A DNA stretch of 64,000 bases, taken from contig DATAZL010000039.1 of NCBI GenBank assembly GCA_036272055.1, positions 1 through 64,000 of the forward strand, given 5' to 3'. The notes below the pieces were generated by a model that ran no database searches, was not told where the DNA came from, and saw only the letters and a program-made list of their open reading frames with translations. The stretch is from DASZVB01 sp036272055 (GTDB lineage Bacteria > Myxococcota_A > Polyangia > Polyangiales > Polyangiaceae). The position numbers were made by a program, and so were the translations under genes. Shown one piece after another: positions 7,003-15,776 of this stretch. How positions within the stretch are numbered: position 1 is the stretch's first letter; the number at the start of each line of letters is the position of its first letter.

Positions 7003-7749
7003 ATGACGCTGGGTGACGGCAAAAACGCGAGCCTTGTGTTCGTCGCGGCGGCCGCGGCGGCGGTGGCTGCCTTTGCCGTGCTCGGCGGCCGGGACCCGCG
7101 GGTCTCGCTCGCGCCCGCGCCGAGCGCCTCTGCCGCCGGCTCACGGCTCGCTGCGAGCCTCTGTCCGCCGGGGAGCCTCCCCGACGACGGCGTGTGCATC
7201 CCGGTCCCGCCGCCCGAGCGCGCCGCACTGAACGTCACCGGAGCCGACAGGATCCCACGCCGTCCCGAGCGGCCCCCCGAGTACGGCCGCTACGCGCTGC
7301 CCGTCGAGGGTGTCCTGTCCGTCGCCGAGCTCGGGGAGAGCGCGCTCCCGGATGGTGGCACGCGACCGTCGGGAGTCGCGCTCGGCGTGGCCGCGAACAC
7401 ACCGGTCAGCGCCGTGGAGCTCGAGGGACAGGACGGACCTTCGCGCCTCGTCTATGCGGGCCCGCTCTGGGGCCCGACCGTCGTCACGCTGCACACCGTT
7501 CGCGCGCGCAACGGCGCCGAGCAATATCTCGTCGCGCTCGCACAGCTCGGGAGCCTCCGCCCGCACGCCGTCGGTGACACGCTGTCGGGCGGCGCGACGC
7601 TCGGGACGAGCGGGACGGCGCCCGTCGTCCTCGAGACGCGGCTCGTGCGGAGCGGCGTCGACGTGCGTACCCTCGCCGCCTCGGCGCTCCTCGCCACCGG
7701 CGCGAGCTCCGCGGTCGACGCGCGCAACGTCCTGTCCGTGAAGCGCTAG
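7003..7749 (+). CDS. Membrane-anchored protein with a degenerate M23-like fold
   Basis: 248 aa. An N-terminal signal anchor (LVFVAAAAAAVAAFAVLGG, residues ~10-28) is followed by a Pro/Ala-rich linker with one Cys pair (LCPPGSLPDDGVCIP). Residues ~95-240 follow the strand order of LytM/M23 domains: SGVALGVAANTPVSAVE, then LVYAGPLWGPTVVTLHTVR, NGAEQYLVALAQLGSLRPHA, and VLETRLVRSGVDVRTL. The catalytic HxxxD and HxH histidines are not present, so a pseudo-enzyme role in wall binding or in activating an amidase is more likely than peptidase activity. The fold call is an inference from pattern only. Its 3' end overlaps the convergent hydrolase gene by 4 bp. Confidence 0.6.
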   Translation: MTLGDGKNASLVFVAAAAAAVAAFAVLGGRDPRVSLAPAPSASAAGSRLAASLCPPGSLPDDGVCIPVPPPERAALNVTGADRIPRRPERPPEYGRYALPVEGVLSVAELGESALPDGGTRPSGVALGVAANTPVSAVELEGQDGPSRLVYAGPLWGPTVVTLHTVRARNGAEQYLVALAQLGSLRPHAVGDTLSGGATLGTSGTAPVVLETRLVRSGVDVRTLAASALLATGASSAVDARNVLSVKR

Positions 7750-8597
7750 CGCGCTGGCAACGCGCCCACGTTCACGGCGCGTCCGGTGCGCGCGGCGTCC
7801 CACGCTTCACGGATCGCGGCCACGACGACGTCGGGGGCGTCGTTCTGGATCGGGTGATGCGCGTCCGCGACGATGCGCGCGGCGTGGTTCGTGGACAGGG
7901 ACGACAGCTCGTCCTGGCTCTTCTGCCAGCCGTCGAGCATCTTCGCAGCCGTCTCCGACGACGCGCCGGGGAAGGCGTCTTCCTTGCTGCGCGTCAGGAT
8001 GACGAGCGGCTTCGCCGACGGCGTGACGCCGGAAGGTTTCGCCGCGTCGAGACCGCGCAACAGCGCGTCGAAATCGGTGTTCTCGGGGAGCTTCGCGACG
8101 CCCGCGCGGAGCTCGCGCAGCTTGTCGTCGGGCAGGAGCGCCCAGTATCGCGTCACCTGCGCGCTCGTCATCGAATCGACGAGCACCATCGCCGCGACAT
8201 CGGCGGGATGCGCCTTCGCGAAGAGCTGTGCGTTCAGTCCGCCCATGGAGTGACCGACGAGCACGTACGGCCCGGGCACGCCCGCCGCGGCGAGGAGCCC
8301 GCGCAGCTCTTCTGCCATCGCGACGTTCTCGTGCGGACGTGGTGCAGGTTTGCTTGAGCCCATGCCGGCGCGATCGTAGGCGCACGTGCGGGTGAACCGC
8401 GCTACCGCGGGCTCCACGCTGGCCCACGCCGTCGCGTCGCTACCCAGCCCAGAATCGAACACGACGGGCGGCGAGCCTTCTCCCGAGCAGACGAGATGAA
8501 GGCGCAATGAGCCGACGTCGAACGTCGAATCCAGCTCCGCTCCGTGAGACCGGCACGCGGTGCACGCGAGCAGCGCAGCCATCGCGACGCGGAACAT
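7746..8597 (-). CDS. Alpha/beta-hydrolase lipoprotein
   Basis: 283 aa starting MFRVAMAALLACTACRSHG, a signal peptide with a lipobox-like LLACTAC, so probably lipid-anchored. The hydrolase core has VVFDSGLGSDATAW (oxyanion region), CAYDRAGMGSS and the nucleophile elbow GHSMGG with Ser117. The C-terminal histidine lies in ADAHHPIQNDAPDVV and an acid in PLVILTRSKED. The substrate is unknown; this subtype includes lipases/esterases that act on small acyl esters. The start at 8597 was preferred to longer readings because those run into the acetyltransferase gene and lose the signal peptide. Confidence 0.82.
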   Translation of the reverse strand: MFRVAMAALLACTACRSHGAELDSTFDVGSLRLHLVCSGEGSPPVVFDSGLGSDATAWASVEPAVARFTRTCAYDRAGMGSSKPAPRPHENVAMAEELRGLLAAAGVPGPYVLVGHSMGGLNAQLFAKAHPADVAAMVLVDSMTSAQVTRYWALLPDDKLRELRAGVAKLPENTDFDALLRGLDAAKPSGVTPSAKPLVILTRSKEDAFPGASSETAAKMLDGWQKSQDELSSLSTNHAARIVADAHHPIQNDAPDVVVAAIREAWDAARTGRAVNVGALPAR

Positions 8598-8617
8598 CGG
8601 TGACCCGGTACCGCGTC

Positions 8618-9058
8618 TCACCCCGCGCGGCGAAGCATCTTTTCCATGACGAACAGCGCGCGTCCGAAGCGGTCGTTCTCGAGGGTCGCCGCGCAGACGA
8701 AGCCGTGGCGCTCGTAGAAGGGACGGGCCTGGTAGTCCGCCGTCTCGAGCCGGAGCTTGTGACACCCCGCGGTCCGGCAGCGACGCTCGAACTCCGTCAT
8801 CAGCGACGAGCCGACACCGGCGCGCGCCTGCGCTTTCTTGACGAGGAGTTGCTTCAGCTCGCCGACCCCGCCGACGAGCACGCCGCGGGCCGCACCGAGC
8901 GCCTCGTCCCCGGCCTTCGCGACGAGCAAGACTTCCCGCGCGTCCCACCGGATGCCGAGCGGCGTGTCATGAGGCGGCCACTCGAAGGCCATGAACGCCT
9001 CGAGCTCGGTGGGGTTCCAGTCCGATACCGTCACGTCGCTGCGCGCGTCTTCGTTCAA
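8618..9058 (-). CDS. GNAT-family N-acetyltransferase
   Basis: About 146 aa. The central GNAT signature is clear: GELKQLLVKKAQARAGVGSS gives motif A (Q/RxxGxG/A acetyl-CoA loop), followed by LRLETADYQARPFYERHGFV, which is motif B, and a C-terminal ALFVMEKML strand. The acceptor is unknown. TTG 9058 overlaps the stop of the upstream Omp85-like gene (TTGA), while GTG 9034 is an alternative start. Overlap and shared strand indicate co-transcription with the outer-membrane protein gene. Confidence 0.82.
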   Translation of the reverse strand: MNEDARSDVTVSDWNPTELEAFMAFEWPPHDTPLGIRWDAREVLLVAKAGDEALGAARGVLVGGVGELKQLLVKKAQARAGVGSSLMTEFERRCRTAGCHKLRLETADYQARPFYERHGFVCAATLENDRFGRALFVMEKMLRRAG

Positions 9059-11142
9059 AATGACTCTCCGAGGGCGAAGCTCACGGCGATCGGCGCGCCG
9101 AATATCGTGCTCTGCGTCCCTTCCTCGGGCGGTACCGTCTTCGCCCCGAGCTTTTGCAGATACGGGACCCGGTAGCCGATGTCGAGACGGATCGGCCCGA
9201 CCGGCGTCGCGTAGCGGAGGCCGATGCCCGGTGAAACATGGGGATACGTGAAGCGGATCTGCCCAACCTCGCGGACGACGTCGCTCGCGTCGACGAAGAG
9301 CGCGGCCCGCAGCGGGCCGAAGATCGGAAAGCGGACCTCGGCCGAGGCCTCCCAGAGCGTCAGGCCGCCGAGCGGGCGGTAACACGCCTGGTCCACGACG
9401 AGGCGGTCCGCGCACCCTGCGGTGCTCGGCAAGAGATAGCCGAGGACGCCTTGCGGCCCGACGCCGCGAAACGGATACCCGCGGTTCGAGTTCGGACCTC
9501 CGGAGTAGAAGGCACGGAAGAGGAGAAGCTGCTGATCGCGTTGCCACTGCGGGGTCTGCGCGGCGCCGGGATTCGTGCTCCTGAGCGTGCTGCCGTAGTT
9601 GCTCGGGAAGAGAAATCCGACCGTCGCGCGCGTCGCGAAGGTGACGTTCTTCGAGATGGGGACGTAGGTGCGGAGCTCGGGCTGCTCGCGGACGTCGGAG
9701 GCGTCGCCGCCGAAGAGATAGCCCGCGACCTGCACGCTGTTCGTGAAGAAGAGGCCGCGATGCGGCTCGATGGGATCGTCACGGAGGTCGACGACGACGT
9801 CGAGCTCCGGATACGAGATGTGCACCGTGTCGAGCGTCGTGATCCCGATGTACGTGAAGGGGAAGTTCGCCTGCCACGAATACGAGGGCGTCAGATAGAG
9901 GTGATGCCCGAAGAACGCCCGGCTCGCGCCGAACTGCAGCTTCACCTCCTGGTAACCGATGACGTTCTCGTGCTCGCTCGGATTCTCGCCGAGCCCGGGG
10001 TAGAGGAGAGGATAGACGTCGTACTCGGCGGCGACGAAGCCGCGCGTGCGGCCCTCGATGAACGCCGGTTGATCGAGCTGCGCGCGGAAGCGCGCCTCGG
10101 GCAGCACCTTGCGCGGCGCCTGGAAGTTGTCCATTCGCGTCGGGTAGAAGACGAGCCCCGGCTTCAGCTCGAGGTTCAGCCGGCGTAGCCCGCCGAGGAA
10201 GTTCCGGTGCTCCCAGCCGACGGTGACGTTGCTCGAGAACTCGAGCACGTCGAAGCGCAAACCGCCGCCGACCTTCAGCGTGCGAAGCGGCGCTTCCTCG
10301 ACCGTCACCGTGACGGGGACGACGGCCTTCTCGGGGTGCGAGAGATCCTGGCGAACGTCGACCGTCGCGAACACGCCGAGGTTCACGAGCGCCGTGCGCG
10401 CGTCCTCGAGCTCGGCGTGCGAGTAGTCCTTGTTCTCGACGATCCCGAGGTTCCGCCGGATGGGCGCTTCTGGAATGGCCTTCAGACCGACGACATGCAC
10501 CGGGCCGAAGACCGCGTGCGGTCCCGGCGTCACGTCGATGCGCACCGTCGCTTCGTGGCGTGCGATGTCGACCTGGACGTGGCCCTCTGCCTTCGCGAAG
10601 GCGTAGCCCTCGTCGGCGAGCGCGCGAACGAGCGCCGTCTTCGCGTTCTCGTACGTCGTCTCGTCGAAGCGATCGCCGGGGCGCATTCCAACGGCGTTGT
10701 TCGCCGCCACTGCCGCCGCGAATGGAAGCCGCTCGAGTCCCGGCGTCGTGACGTTGCCGGCGATGAGGACCGGCGTGCCCTCGACGACCCGGAGCTCGAC
10801 GCGAACGTGATTCGTGTCGGTCCGGACGACGCGCGCCGCCGTGACGTTCGCCTCGTAGTAGCCGCGTGCGCGGTAGTAGCGCTGGATGCGCTCGAGGTCG
10901 CGCTCGAGCAGGGTCTCGTCGAAGAGCTCGTAGTCGAAGACGACGCCGTCCCAGATGCCGAGGAACCTCGGCGAAGCGGCGGTGGCGAGGCCGGCGAGCA
11001 CCTCGTTCCGATCGACTGCGTCGGCGCCCTCGAGCGCGACGGTCGACACCACGGGAGCTTCTCCCGGGTAGTCCTTCTTGACGCAACCTACCGGAATGAC
11101 CCCGAGAATCAGGGCCAGGAGCCCGACGAGGCGATGGGCCAA
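9055..11142 (-). CDS. Omp85/TamA-like outer-membrane beta-barrel assembly protein
   Basis: 695 aa. The N-terminus MAHRLVGLLALILGVIPVGC is a signal peptide with a lipobox-like Cys20. POTRA-type domains follow: an alpha-beta pattern with IQRYYRARGYYEANVTAARV, later ALADEGYAFAKAEGHVQVDI, then ALVNLGVFATVDVRQDL. From about residue 320 the sequence is a 16-strand-type barrel with alternating strands. The Omp85 signature loop is RGYPFRGVGPQG. It ends VSFALGESF, with the terminal Phe typical of Omp85 barrels. The family inserts or exports outer-membrane and secreted proteins. The tail gene is a GNAT protein whose start overlaps it. No strong Shine-Dalgarno sequence was judged. Confidence 0.88.
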   Translation of the reverse strand: MAHRLVGLLALILGVIPVGCVKKDYPGEAPVVSTVALEGADAVDRNEVLAGLATAASPRFLGIWDGVVFDYELFDETLLERDLERIQRYYRARGYYEANVTAARVVRTDTNHVRVELRVVEGTPVLIAGNVTTPGLERLPFAAAVAANNAVGMRPGDRFDETTYENAKTALVRALADEGYAFAKAEGHVQVDIARHEATVRIDVTPGPHAVFGPVHVVGLKAIPEAPIRRNLGIVENKDYSHAELEDARTALVNLGVFATVDVRQDLSHPEKAVVPVTVTVEEAPLRTLKVGGGLRFDVLEFSSNVTVGWEHRNFLGGLRRLNLELKPGLVFYPTRMDNFQAPRKVLPEARFRAQLDQPAFIEGRTRGFVAAEYDVYPLLYPGLGENPSEHENVIGYQEVKLQFGASRAFFGHHLYLTPSYSWQANFPFTYIGITTLDTVHISYPELDVVVDLRDDPIEPHRGLFFTNSVQVAGYLFGGDASDVREQPELRTYVPISKNVTFATRATVGFLFPSNYGSTLRSTNPGAAQTPQWQRDQQLLLFRAFYSGGPNSNRGYPFRGVGPQGVLGYLLPSTAGCADRLVVDQACYRPLGGLTLWEASAEVRFPIFGPLRAALFVDASDVVREVGQIRFTYPHVSPGIGLRYATPVGPIRLDIGYRVPYLQKLGAKTVPPEEGTQSTIFGAPIAVSFALGESF

Positions 11143-11185
11143 CCGGGCGGAGACTAACAGCCTTCCGCCCCGGCCGGCGCGCTCG

Positions 11186-11899
11186 CTACTTCTTTCGCTT
11201 CATCCCGGGAAGCGTCGCTTCTTCGGGTGCCTGCTCGACGGTCTCGATCTCGGCGTAGGTGAGGACACCCATGATCGGATCGGCGACGGTGCCGGAGGTC
11301 GCCTTGGTGAACGTCGTGGCGTAATTGCCCTTCACGTTGACCTTCGCGCCCTTCGCGGGGAGAGGATCGGGGACCTTCACGCCCCAGAAATTGTCGGTGA
11401 AGGCTTCCTTCTCCTTGCCGGCGGCGGCGGGCTTGCCCTTCTCCTTGTCGAACTGCTCGATGGCGTCGTGGAGCTGGGCGAAGTTCGAGGCCCAGCCCAT
11501 CACGCGCATGCAGTCCGCGTCGACGGCGTCCTTGCTGTCACAGAGCCAGAAGGTCGGGATCGGCGGGCGGCAGCCCTCCGGATCTTCCTTGCCGGTCTTG
11601 TGAATCGCGCAGGCCGGAGCGTCGGCGAGGTTCGTCTTCGAGATGTAGCCGGTGATCTTCAGATCCTTGTCGGCCACGTCCTTGTGGTGGACCCGGCTAC
11701 GGAGCTGATAGCTCGCTCCCCAGACGGTGTACGCATCGCCCGCCTTGACGGGCTTCTGCGGCACGTTGGGTACCGGTGGCAGGCTGACCGTCACGCCGCT
11801 CGGGGCAGCGTGAGGCGTGTATTTCGGCTTTTCGCCGCCACAGCCAGCAAGAACGAGTACGGAGAGTGTCGCAGCGCAAGCAGACCGAGCAGTCGGCAT
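11186..11899 (-). CDS. Secreted lipoprotein of unknown function
   Basis: 237 aa starting MPTARSACAATLSVLVLAGC, a textbook lipoprotein signal (LVLAGC, Cys20). A good Shine-Dalgarno (gggagg) lies about 8 nt upstream, which is why 11899 was chosen over longer readings. The mature part contains AYTVWGASYQLRSRVHHKDV, four cysteines (PACAIH, EGCRPP, FWLCDS, ADCMRV) that could form two disulfides, and a C-terminal OB-like strand set, KVNVKGNYATTFTKATSGTV. It ends in a basic KRKK tail. A nucleic-acid/oligosaccharide-binding OB fold is possible; no family was recognised. It is divergent from the phosphatase gene. Confidence 0.75.
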   Translation of the reverse strand: MPTARSACAATLSVLVLAGCGGEKPKYTPHAAPSGVTVSLPPVPNVPQKPVKAGDAYTVWGASYQLRSRVHHKDVADKDLKITGYISKTNLADAPACAIHKTGKEDPEGCRPPIPTFWLCDSKDAVDADCMRVMGWASNFAQLHDAIEQFDKEKGKPAAAGKEKEAFTDNFWGVKVPDPLPAKGAKVNVKGNYATTFTKATSGTVADPIMGVLTYAEIETVEQAPEEATLPGMKRKK

Positions 11900-12059
11900 G
11901 TATAGCCTCCCAGGAATTTCGACCAGCACGGGTATCACGCGACACCCTGCCGAAGCAAGCGCCGTTTCCAGTCGGGGCGGATGCGCGGGCTTTCTAGGCT
12001 CTGAAGGTAACGACACGAATTGACTGGAAGATTCCAGCCGCTACGCTCGGTGCGTAGAG

Positions 12060-12764
12060 ATGGCTCGGAGCATCTTCATCGGGGACGTTCACGGTTGCGC
12101 GCGGGAGCTCGCCGAGCTCCTCGAGCACGTCGCGCCGGTCTCCGGTGACTCCGTCCATTTCGTCGGCGACCTGGTCGCCCGCGGTCCCGACACGTCCGGG
12201 GTTCTCAAGTTATTCCGTAACGTTAACGCCACCGGCGTCCAGGGGAACCACGAGGCGCGGCTCCTCGAGGTACGGCGCGAGCGGCGTGCCGGTATCTCGA
12301 CGTCGAAGATGAGCGCGTCTCACGAGACGCTCCTCGTCGGTCTCGCGGACGACGAGTGGGCGCTTCTCGAGGCGCTGCCGCTCTACCGGGAGCTCCCCGA
12401 GCACGGCGTTCTGATCGTCCACGCCGGCCTTGCTCCGGGCGTCCCGTTGACGTCCCAGGACGCCTGGACGCTCACCCATATCCGTTCCGTGAACGCAGAC
12501 GGCCCGAGCGCCGCTTCGGGGAACGAGAGCTGGTCGGTCGCCTATCGCGGCTCGCCGCACGTCGTGTTCGGCCACGATGCGCGGCGCGGACTTCAGCTCC
12601 GGAACGACGCGACGGGGCTCGATACCGCGTGCGTCTACGGCGGCTCCCTGACGGCGCTGGTGCTCCCCGCCGGGCAGCCCGTGCCGCCGCTCGCGATACG
12701 GTCCGATCACCTCGTCTCGGTGCGCGCCCACGAGGCGTACTACACGAACCACCGCACGCCGTGA
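12060..12764 (+). CDS. ApaH/PrpE-type metallophosphatase
   Basis: 234 aa. The calcineurin-like motifs are in order: SIFIGDVHGCARELAELL (D-x-H), HFVGDLVARGPDT (GD-x-x-x-RG), VQGNHEARLL (GNHE), VLIVHAGLAPG (H) and VVFGHDARRGLQLR (GH). This pattern matches bacterial symmetrical diadenosine-tetraphosphatases and related Ser/Thr phosphatases that use two metal ions. The length is shorter than E. coli ApaH (about 280 aa), so the exact substrate is open. The gene stands alone between divergent and convergent neighbours. Confidence 0.85.
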   Translation: MARSIFIGDVHGCARELAELLEHVAPVSGDSVHFVGDLVARGPDTSGVLKLFRNVNATGVQGNHEARLLEVRRERRAGISTSKMSASHETLLVGLADDEWALLEALPLYRELPEHGVLIVHAGLAPGVPLTSQDAWTLTHIRSVNADGPSAASGNESWSVAYRGSPHVVFGHDARRGLQLRNDATGLDTACVYGGSLTALVLPAGQPVPPLAIRSDHLVSVRAHEAYYTNHRTP

Positions 12765-12765
12765 G

Positions 12766-12927
12766 TCAGCGCGTGCTCGCGGGCGTGGGCGACAGCGCCG
12801 GATCCTGGATCCCCTTCTCCTTCAGCTTTTGCTGGTAGGAGATCTCCAGGTACACGCCGATTGCCGCCGCCAGCACCGCGGCGGCCACCATTGTCTTGCC
12901 GCGTTCCGACATCGCGAGAGAGTTCAT
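12766..12927 (-). CDS. Small single-pass membrane protein
   Basis: 53 aa from the ATG at 12927, or 48 aa from an internal Met. One hydrophobic segment, TMVAAAVLAAAIGVYLEISY, is followed by a short charged tail (QQKLKEKGIQDPALSP). It starts 6 nt from the divergent rsmE start and ends head-to-head with the phosphatase stop. No family is recognised; tiny anchors like this are often conserved only within a genus. Confidence 0.5.
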   Translation of the reverse strand: MNSLAMSERGKTMVAAAVLAAAIGVYLEISYQQKLKEKGIQDPALSPTPASTR

Positions 12928-12933
12928 AGACCG

Positions 12934-13677
12934 ATGAAGAATGCGGCGCAAACCCTCCGCGTCCCGCTCTCGCCGTTACGGAGCGGCGAGGTCGTGCTCG
13001 ACGAGCCCGCGGCGCGCTACGTCGGCCGTGTGCATCGTCTCGGCGCGGGCGATCGCTTCGTCGCGTTCGATCCGGAGGCGGCGAGCGAGGCCGACGTCGA
13101 GATCACGTCGGCGGGTCGCGACGTGCGCGTGCGGATCGGCGAGCTCCGTCGCGCCGCGAACGTCGCGACGCCCGGGCTCACGCTCTTCCAGGGCATCGGC
13201 AAGGCCGACAAGCCGGAACAGGTGCTGCGCGCCGCGACGGTGCTCGGCGTCGAGCACGTGGTGTTCGTGGAGTCACGTCGCGCCGTCGTCCGCGCGGGCG
13301 AGCGCGGGGACGCGAAGCGCCGTCGCTGGCAGGCCGTCGCGGTCGAGGCGGCGCGTCAATCGGGCCGCGGCGACGTGCCGCGCGTGAGCGGTCCTTTGCC
13401 GCTCGACGAGGCGGTGAACCTGTCGTCGGGGTCGATGCATCGCGTCTATCTGTCGCCCGACGCCGAGCGCGGGCTCGCGGACGTCCTCGACGGCGTCCGT
13501 CGCGCGGCGACGCTCGCGGTGTTCATCGGACCCGAGGGCGGTCTCGACGGCGAAGAAGAGGCGGCGCTCGCCGCGTCGGGCTTCGTCTCTGCCGCACTCG
13601 GTCAATTCGTGCTCCGGACCGAGACCGCGACGGTCGCCGTCCTCGGTGCGATCGCGGCGCTCGTTCGCGAGGGTTGA
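12934..13677 (+). CDS. rsmE: 16S rRNA (uracil-1498-N3)-methyltransferase RsmE
   Basis: 247 aa from ATG 12934. An N-terminal PUA-like part (VVLDEPAARYVGRVHRLGAG) precedes the SPOUT knot: TLFQGIGKADKPEQVLRAAT, VLGVEHVVFVESRRAVVR, the conserved FIGPEGGLDGEEEAAL and LGQFVLRTETATVAVLGAI. The GPEGG and LRTETA loops bind SAM in this family. It methylates U1498 of 16S rRNA in assembled 30S particles. Its TGA shares a base with the ATG of the following large secreted protein gene, so the two may be coupled. Confidence 0.93.
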   Translation: MKNAAQTLRVPLSPLRSGEVVLDEPAARYVGRVHRLGAGDRFVAFDPEAASEADVEITSAGRDVRVRIGELRRAANVATPGLTLFQGIGKADKPEQVLRAATVLGVEHVVFVESRRAVVRAGERGDAKRRRWQAVAVEAARQSGRGDVPRVSGPLPLDEAVNLSSGSMHRVYLSPDAERGLADVLDGVRRAATLAVFIGPEGGLDGEEEAALAASGFVSAALGQFVLRTETATVAVLGAIAALVREG

Positions 13678-15776
13678 TGATACCCTTCGCGTCCACCATG
13701 AAGGCTCGGTTCGGCGTCGCGGTCCTGCTCGCGCTCCTCCCCCGTCCCGCGTTCGCGGCGCTCACCGACTCCGAGAAGGCCGTCGTCCGAACGTTCATCG
13801 TGAAGGGCGTCGTGGACACGGCGCCGCGGGTGCGCGCCCTCGTCGGCCGTCCCGATCTAGCGCCGGAGGAGATCTCTGCCGCGCTGAAGCCCGGTCTCAC
13901 AGAGGCGCCGTTCGACGCGCAGCACGAGAAGTTCCTCGACGCGCTGCTGTTCGGGCAGGGCTCGGCCGCGTCGCGGAGCACGCTCGTCCCCGCCGTCGTG
14001 GACGGGCTCCTCGCGCGCACCGGCGCAGAGTTCGGCGAGGTGCCGCTCGACCCGGGAGCGCGGGTGGACGCGCGCGCACGCAAGGCGTCGGAAGAGTCGG
14101 TCGCGATCAGCGCGTACATCGATCGCAAGCTCGCGAACGCGGGCACCCCGACGGCGGACGGGCACGATCCGTCGGCCGGCATTCTCGACGAGTCGCTCGA
14201 GGCCGCGGCGCTGCTCTACAAGGACTACTACGCGACGCACGCGCAGGCGTTCGGCCCCGGGCAGCGGGTGTCGCAGGAGATGCTCCGCGTGCGCCTCCAG
14301 ATGGCGCTCACGATGATCGAGCTCGGGCGCGGCGTCGTTCCGCGGCAGGAGCTGTCGGAGTGGGCCGGCTTTTCCGGGGAGCGTCGCGCGGTGTTCGAGC
14401 GCACCGGCGTCGTGGTGGAAGCCGACGGCGCGCCGGACGGGCGCGTCGCCGCTGCGACGCACATGCTCGAGAGTGCCGGCGCAGCGACGGACAGCTTGTC
14501 GGCGTGGCTGCTCGCCAAGGTGAGCCCCGTCGGGTTCGCGGCGCGCGGCAGCGTCGTGCGCGCCGGAGCCGCGCTCGGTGAGACGCTCCACCCGGTGGAC
14601 GGCGCCGCCCTCTGGCCGCCAGAGGTGAAGCCGGGGACGCCAGACGCCGCACTCGTCGCGGTCGCCGACAGCGTCGCGGGGCTCGCCACGACGCGCGCGC
14701 TCGCACAGACCCCGGCGCTCCGCGACCGCGCGCGTACCGCTGCGGAGCATGCCGCCCGCGCCGGCGCAGCCGGCTACCTCGCGCCCACGCCGCCGACCAT
14801 GACGCTGCAGGGCGCGCTCGGCCAGCCCGCGCCGTTGCCGACCCCCGAGCTCGTGCTTGCCGGCACGGTGCAGCTCGTGCTCCTCGATGGGCAGCGCACG
14901 ATCGACCTCGCATTGATCCGGGCAGGGGAGGGCCGGCCAGAGCCGCTCGAACAGCTCGTGCTCGCGCTCACGGTGCTCGCGAGCGACGGCGTGCACCTCG
15001 CCGTGGGCGCGCCGGTGGCAGGGGGAAGCGTCGATACGCTCGCCGCGAGCGACGTGAAGTCGGTTGACGGCCTCGTCTCGACGTTCACGCTCGGCGGCAA
15101 GCGCTACGCCTTCGCCGCCGACAAGGCCGGCGTCTTCACCGCGCGCCTCGACGGCGCGATCCCGAAGCTCACCCAGCTCCCCGATTTTCGCGAGCGCGCA
15201 TCGACGGGGGAGTCGTTCCGCGCGAACGGCGTCGACTACGACCGGCTCTTCGGCGAGCCGCGCGCGGCGGGCCTCGACGACGGACGGCTCGTCCTCGAGG
15301 GCAGCAAGGCCGGCTTCGACGCCATCGCCACCGGACCGGAAGGGAGCGACCAGGAGGTTGCCGCCGTGATCCGTCCGACCGGCGCGGGCGGCGGGCTCCT
15401 CGTCCGCAGCCGTCCCGGTGACGCCGGATACGAGGGCGTCGGCGTCCTCCTCGAGGTCGACGCAGCGCGCGTCCGCCTTCTGCGCTTCGACGGCCACGCG
15501 AAGGCCGCACAGCTCGCGGAGCCCATCCCGCTCCCGCCGATGCCGGCGCACGGCTACGTCGTGTCGCTCAAGGTGGAGGGCGACACCGCGACGGCCAAGG
15601 TCGAGGGCCACGTGCTCACCGGCAAGGTCGTCGGGGACGTCGAGCCGGGGCGCGTCGGGCTCGCCGTCCGCGCGGAAGCGCACCTCGACGTCATGCACCT
15701 CGTCGCCAAGACGAAATCCGACGCCGCACCCGCCGCACCCGCCGCCAGGGCGCCGGCCGCGAAGAAGAAGAAATGA
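13677..15776 (+). CDS. Large secreted protein with a C-terminal LamG/DUF1080-like jelly roll
   Basis: About 699 aa. ATG 13677 overlaps the rsmE stop; ATG 13698 gives a cleaner signal peptide, MKARFGVAVLLALLPRPAFA, and may be the true start. The first ~350 residues are helical (for example SQEMLRVRLQMALTMIELGR) and not recognised. A middle beta domain follows (PELVLAGTVQLVLLDGQRTI). Residues ~510-685 look like a concanavalin-type jelly roll: GLDDGRLVLEGSKAGFDAIA, AAVIRPTGAGGGLLVRSRPG, and a final VGLAVRAEAHLDVMHL. It ends in an Ala/Pro tail and KKKK. Probably periplasmic or surface-bound. It overlaps the B12-domain gene by 4 nt. Confidence 0.68.
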   Translation: MIPFASTMKARFGVAVLLALLPRPAFAALTDSEKAVVRTFIVKGVVDTAPRVRALVGRPDLAPEEISAALKPGLTEAPFDAQHEKFLDALLFGQGSAASRSTLVPAVVDGLLARTGAEFGEVPLDPGARVDARARKASEESVAISAYIDRKLANAGTPTADGHDPSAGILDESLEAAALLYKDYYATHAQAFGPGQRVSQEMLRVRLQMALTMIELGRGVVPRQELSEWAGFSGERRAVFERTGVVVEADGAPDGRVAAATHMLESAGAATDSLSAWLLAKVSPVGFAARGSVVRAGAALGETLHPVDGAALWPPEVKPGTPDAALVAVADSVAGLATTRALAQTPALRDRARTAAEHAARAGAAGYLAPTPPTMTLQGALGQPAPLPTPELVLAGTVQLVLLDGQRTIDLALIRAGEGRPEPLEQLVLALTVLASDGVHLAVGAPVAGGSVDTLAASDVKSVDGLVSTFTLGGKRYAFAADKAGVFTARLDGAIPKLTQLPDFRERASTGESFRANGVDYDRLFGEPRAAGLDDGRLVLEGSKAGFDAIATGPEGSDQEVAAVIRPTGAGGGLLVRSRPGDAGYEGVGVLLEVDAARVRLLRFDGHAKAAQLAEPIPLPPMPAHGYVVSLKVEGDTATAKVEGHVLTGKVVGDVEPGRVGLAVRAEAHLDVMHLVAKTKSDAAPAAPAARAPAAKKKK

